A stretch of DNA of 8,154 nt from Armatimonadota bacterium (GTDB lineage Bacteria > Armatimonadota > Fimbriimonadia > Fimbriimonadales > Fimbriimonadaceae): assembly GCA_003516955.1 (NCBI GenBank), contig DPBN01000180.1, positions 1 through 8,154 of the forward strand, in the 5' to 3' direction. The notes under the pieces were generated by a model, which saw only the letters and a program-made list of their open reading frames with translations, did no database searches and was not told the origin of the DNA. A program made the translations under genes and the position numbers. Below are positions 4,745 to 8,154 of the stretch, piece after piece. The first letter of the stretch is position 1, and each line of letters starts with the position of its first letter.

Positions 4745-7700
4745 ATGAATCTGACCCGCGCCGCGATCGCACGGCCGATCTTCATCTTCATGCTGATGAT
4801 CGGCGCGGTGCTGATGGGCACGATCTCGTACCGCAGCATGCGCGTCGAGCTGAACCCCGAGGTCAGCTTCGGCATCGTGACGGTCACCACGGTGTATCCG
4901 GGCGCCGGCGCCGAGGAGGTGAACAACCTCATCAGCCGGAAGATCGAGGACGCGGTGGCCGGCGTCAACGGCCTGAGGCAGATCACCAGCCTCAGCCGCG
5001 AGGGCGTGAGCGTCGTGGTCGTCGAGCTGGAGCTGGGCGTGAACCAGGACGTCGCCCTGAACGACGTGCGGTCGAAGGTGGACGGCATCCTGAACGACCT
5101 ACCGACCGACGCCAAGAAGCCGACGATCACGAAGTTCGACACGGCCAGCCTGCCGATCCTGTACCTCGCGCTGAACGCGGAGAAGCTGGACTTCCGCGCC
5201 CTGCGCGACTTGGTGGACGACCGCATCGCCGACCGCTTCGCCCGGATCAGCGGCGTGGGAAGCGTGCAGGTGGTCGGCGGCGACGTCCGCGAGATCCAGG
5301 TGCGGCTCCGCAAGGAGCGCTTGGAGGCCTACGGGCTCGGCATCCTGGACGTGCAGCGGGCCATCCAGGCCGCGACCATGAACGTGCCCAGCGGCCGGTC
5401 CATCACCGACGGCCAGGAGGTCAGCGTCCGGGTGAAGGCGGAGTTCGCCGACGCGCAGGAGATGCGGGATACCTACCTGAGCGTCATGGACCCGAACAAC
5501 CCGATGGCGAAGGGCCGGCTGGTGCGGCTGGGCGACATCGCGGAGATCGTCGACGTGAGCCAGGAGCGCACGCAGTACGCCCGGCTCGACGGCAAGGAGA
5601 CGATCGCGCTCATCCTACAGAAGTCGCGCGATGGAAACGCGATCGAGGTCACCAAGCAGGCGAAGCAGACGATCCAGGAGCTGGAGGACCAGTACCGCGA
5701 CATCGGTCTGAAGATCGTCGTGACCGACGAGCAGGCCAAGCGGATCAACGAGGCGCTGGAGGACCTGAACTTCTCGCTGGCGCTCGGCATCCTGCTGGTG
5801 GCGCTGATCATCTTCGTGTTCCTGCACGACCTGCGGGGCACGCTGATCGTGTCCATTGCGATCCCGATCTGCATGTTCGCGGCGTTCATCATGGTGAAGC
5901 TGTTCGGCTTCACGATCAACAACCTCACGATGCTGGGTCTGTCCCTGGCCGTGGGCGTGCTGGTGGACGACGCCATCGTCGTGATCGAGAACATCTACCG
6001 CCACCTGCGGATGGGCGAGGACCCGACGACGGCGGCCATCAACGGCCGGGCCGAGATCGGCTTGGCGGCCATCGCCATCTCCGCCGCGGACGTGGTGGTG
6101 TTCCTTCCGATCGCGTTCATGGGCGGCATCGTCGGCGAGTTCTTCCGGCCGATGGCGCTGTCGTACGTTTCGGCCGTCGTGTTCTCGCTGCTGGTCTCGT
6201 TCACCGTCACGCCGATGCTGGCCTCGCGCTGGTACAAGGCGGGCGAGGATTTGGAGCACCCGAGGACGCGCTTCGGCGTGTGGTTCGAGCGGAACTTCCA
6301 CGGGCTGTCGAGCTTCTACCGCCGCGCGCTGGACTGGTCGCTGAGGCACCGTTGGTTCGTGTTCCTCCTGGGCAACTCCGCGCTGGTGGGCGCGATCACG
6401 TTCATCGCGGGCAGCTTCGGTGCGATGCAGCCGGCCTACGTGCTTTTCGGCGCGTCGGTCGTCATCGGCTTCATCACGATGGTCGTCAACGCGTTCCGCG
6501 GGCACTTCAGCCCGAAGTTCCTGGTGTACGGGGCGCTGTTCGGCCTGCTGTTCCCGCTTTCGGGTCTGACCGGGCAGGCGTACCGGGCCTACAAGGGCGA
6601 GGCGGTGTTCAAGTTCCAGTTCTTCCCGGACAGCGACGGGGGCCGCGTCACGGTGAACGTGCAGCTGCCTCCCGGCTCCAGCCTGAGCGCCACGGGCCGG
6701 GTCATCGAGCAGATCGAGCGGAAGCTGATCGGGATGCCGGACGCCAAGTACGTTCTGTCGAACGTCGGCAGCCAGGTCGGCGGCGTGTTCGGCGGGGGCA
6801 ACACCGGCTCGAACTACGGTCAGGTGGTGGTGTCGCTGAACGACAAGAGGGCGCTGGCCGACAAGCTGGCGTTTTGGAAGCGCGGTGAGGAGAGGCTCCG
6901 CGACCGGGCCGACACGTCGGTGGCCGCGGAGATCATCAAGCGGATCGGCCGCATTCCGGGTGCGGAGGTCTTCGTGGCGGCGCAGTCGGGCGTCGGGGCC
7001 GCGGGCTCGGCGATCCAGATGTCGTTCCTCGGCGACGACCGCCAGCAGATCCTCGACACCGCGAACAAGGTGAAGCGCCTGCTGAAGACCGGTGCGGTGA
7101 AGGGCGTGATCAACCCCGACATCTCCTCCAAGCCCGGCAAGCCGGAGGTACGGGTGCTTCCCGACCGCGCGCGCCTGGCGGACATGGGCGTCTCGGTGGG
7201 TGAGCTGGCGATGGCCCTGCGCAGCCTCTACCAGGGCAACGACGACACCAAGTACCGGGTAGCGGGCAAGGAGTACGCCATCCGCGTGATGATGGACCTG
7301 GACGAGCGCAACGACCCGGCGTTGCTGGAGACCGTGCCGGTGCGGTTCGTGCAAGGCCGGCCGGTGTACGTGGGCGAGGTGGCGCAGCTGGTGCGGGGAA
7401 CCGACGTGGACAAGATCCAGCGTCGGGACCGCATCGAGGAGGTGCAGCTCACGGCCGACCTGCTTCCCGGCTACGCCGCGGGCTCCGTGCAGGGCGAGAT
7501 CGACAAGTGGCTGGCGGAGCAGAAGCTGGTTCCGCCGGGAGTCAAGACCAAAGCCCTCGGCCAGGCGGACTTTCAAGCCCGCGAGAGCGGCTACCTTTTC
7601 GGCGCGCTCGCGATCGGCCTGGTGCTGGTGTACATGGTGCTGGCGTCGCTGTTCAACAACATGCTGTACCCGTTCATCATCCAAGTGTCGCAGCCGCAGG

Positions 7701-8116
7701 CGATGGTGGGTGCGATCTTGGCGCTGATCCTGACGGACAGGCCGCTGAACATCGTGGGCTTCATCGGGATCATCACGCTCGTGGGGTTAGTGGGCAAGAA
7801 CGCGATCCTTCTGGTGGATTACACGAACACTCTGCGCTCCAGGGGCAAGAGCCGCCACGATGCGATCCTGGAGGCCGGTCCCACGCGTCTGCGCCCGATC
7901 CTGATGACCACGCTGGCCCTGCTGCTGGCGATGCTGCCGATCGCCCTGGCCTTCGGCCGCGGCTCCGAGTTCCGCTCGCCGCTGGGCATCGTGATCATCG
8001 GCGGCATGGTCCTCTCCACGTTGCTGACGCTGCTGGTCATCCCTTGCTCGTACACGATCTTCGACGATCTGTCGGAGGCTTTCTCGCGCTGGCGGCGGCG
8101 GCACGGAAAGGCCTGA
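4745..8116 (+). CDS. RND-superfamily efflux permease (HAE1/AcrB-like) with extra membrane hairpin
   Basis: This 1123-residue proton-driven permease works as a trimer in the inner membrane. Helix TM1 is at about residues 10-29, followed by a first periplasmic porter/docking loop (about 30-338), TM2-TM6 (about 342-492), TM7 (about 537-558), a second periplasmic loop (about 615-945) and the last five helices (about 949-1102). The proton relay is intact: Asp408-Asp409 (VGVLVDDAIVVIEN), Lys1018 (LVGKNAILLVDY), and Arg1048 and Thr1055 in RLRPILMTT, matching AcrB Asp407/Asp408, Lys940, Arg971 and Thr978. The paired aspartates point to the drug/hydrophobe class rather than the metal (CzcA) class. AcrB has 1049 residues. 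The surplus lies mainly at residues 559-615, where two additional hydrophobic segments follow TM7. The C-terminus is short and basic. The ATG is one base after the adaptor stop, so translation is probably coupled; only a weak G-rich Shine-Dalgarno is seen. The specific substrate cannot be predicted. Confidence 0.95.
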   Translation: MNLTRAAIARPIFIFMLMIGAVLMGTISYRSMRVELNPEVSFGIVTVTTVYPGAGAEEVNNLISRKIEDAVAGVNGLRQITSLSREGVSVVVVELELGVNQDVALNDVRSKVDGILNDLPTDAKKPTITKFDTASLPILYLALNAEKLDFRALRDLVDDRIADRFARISGVGSVQVVGGDVREIQVRLRKERLEAYGLGILDVQRAIQAATMNVPSGRSITDGQEVSVRVKAEFADAQEMRDTYLSVMDPNNPMAKGRLVRLGDIAEIVDVSQERTQYARLDGKETIALILQKSRDGNAIEVTKQAKQTIQELEDQYRDIGLKIVVTDEQAKRINEALEDLNFSLALGILLVALIIFVFLHDLRGTLIVSIAIPICMFAAFIMVKLFGFTINNLTMLGLSLAVGVLVDDAIVVIENIYRHLRMGEDPTTAAINGRAEIGLAAIAISAADVVVFLPIAFMGGIVGEFFRPMALSYVSAVVFSLLVSFTVTPMLASRWYKAGEDLEHPRTRFGVWFERNFHGLSSFYRRALDWSLRHRWFVFLLGNSALVGAITFIAGSFGAMQPAYVLFGASVVIGFITMVVNAFRGHFSPKFLVYGALFGLLFPLSGLTGQAYRAYKGEAVFKFQFFPDSDGGRVTVNVQLPPGSSLSATGRVIEQIERKLIGMPDAKYVLSNVGSQVGGVFGGGNTGSNYGQVVVSLNDKRALADKLAFWKRGEERLRDRADTSVAAEIIKRIGRIPGAEVFVAAQSGVGAAGSAIQMSFLGDDRQQILDTANKVKRLLKTGAVKGVINPDISSKPGKPEVRVLPDRARLADMGVSVGELAMALRSLYQGNDDTKYRVAGKEYAIRVMMDLDERNDPALLETVPVRFVQGRPVYVGEVAQLVRGTDVDKIQRRDRIEEVQLTADLLPGYAAGSVQGEIDKWLAEQKLVPPGVKTKALGQADFQARESGYLFGALAIGLVLVYMVLASLFNNMLYPFIIQVSQPQAMVGAILALILTDRPLNIVGFIGIITLVGLVGKNAILLVDYTNTLRSRGKSRHDAILEAGPTRLRPILMTTLALLLAMLPIALAFGRGSEFRSPLGIVIIGGMVLSTLLTLLVIPCSYTIFDDLSEAFSRWRRRHGKA
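6419..6589 (+). other. Predicted two-helix transmembrane insertion in the RND permease
   Basis: This part of the permease gene encodes residues 559-615. After the expected TM7 (536-558, preceded by the basic RHRW) come a second hydrophobic segment (about 564-583), a basic loop (RGHFSPK, 585-591) and a third hydrophobic segment (about 592-610), before the usual FFPDSDGG entry into the second porter loop at 626-633. In standard RND pumps TM7 runs almost directly into that motif. Two extra helices keep the downstream topology unchanged, and the basic loop would face the cytoplasm, as the positive-inside rule predicts. The helices are inferred by eye from hydrophobicity. Confidence 0.7.
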
Positions 8117-8154
8117 TCGGGAGGGTTCACGGGCGGGGCCGGGCCGCGGCGAGC

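Noticed and set aside
3259..5313. 684-codon open frame on the minus strand
   Set aside because: It lies antisense to the adaptor and permease genes, is rich in Arg/His/Ser low-complexity sequence and matches no recognisable fold. It is an expected by-product of GC-rich codon bias.
5615..7684. 689-codon open frame on the minus strand
   Set aside because: It is antisense to the RND permease, with a His/Asp/Arg-rich composition and no domain. The sense frame has complete, recognisable permease motifs.
4745..8116. Heavy-metal (CzcA-type) assignment of the permease because of the nearby manganese exporter
   Set aside because: TM4 carries the paired aspartates of the drug/hydrophobe class, and mntP is a separate unit beyond a minus-strand gene.
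8117..8154. Possible terminator after the permease
   Set aside because: Only 38 GC-rich bases remain, with no clear stem-loop followed by T residues.

Overview
The window is GC-rich (roughly two thirds G+C by eye) and encodes the envelope of a two-membrane bacterium: a TolC-type outer-membrane channel, a lipidated periplasmic adaptor, an RND inner-membrane pump and a predicted outer-membrane beta-barrel protein. The species cannot be named from this sequence. A SpoVT/AbrB-type regulator leading a TolC-adaptor-RND operon suggests a non-proteobacterial diderm, for example Armatimonadota or a related lineage. That is a weak inference from gene arrangement and has not been tested by a search.

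Layout. (1) Positions 33-593, plus strand: a MntP-family manganese exporter. (2) Positions 594-651: a short convergent intergenic stretch with a GC-rich hairpin. (3) Positions 652-1599, minus strand: a DUF3187-like secreted protein, probably an outer-membrane beta-barrel, starting at GTG. (4) Positions 1600-1705: a divergent intergenic region of about 106 bases that must carry the promoters of both the DUF3187 gene and the operon to its right. (5) Positions 1706-8116, plus strand: a compact four-gene operon encoding a small AbrB/MazE-type DNA-binding protein, a TolC-family outer-membrane factor, an HlyD/AcrA-type adaptor lipoprotein and an RND permease. The junctions are a 4-base ATGA overlap, a 21-base gap and a 1-base gap, so the four genes are almost certainly co-transcribed. 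(6) Positions 8117-8154: a non-coding tail that runs off the window.

How the genes work together. The permease uses the proton gradient to take substrate from the inner membrane or periplasm. The adaptor bridges it to the TolC-like channel, and substrate leaves the cell. The AbrB-like protein at the head of the operon is the natural candidate for its regulator, probably acting in the shared divergent region. Substrates cannot be deduced. The permease has the Asp-Asp, Lys and Arg/Thr proton-relay residues of the drug/hydrophobe (HAE1) class rather than the heavy-metal class. The manganese exporter and the DUF3187 gene look like separate transcription units.

The window is mostly conventional, and I do not see a wholly new system. 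The most unusual feature is in the RND permease: after the seventh membrane helix there is an insertion that looks like a two-helix transmembrane hairpin, which predicts 14 rather than 12 membrane helices and accounts for the protein's extra length. The adaptor also has an unusually long helical hairpin with helix breaks at matching heights on both arms.
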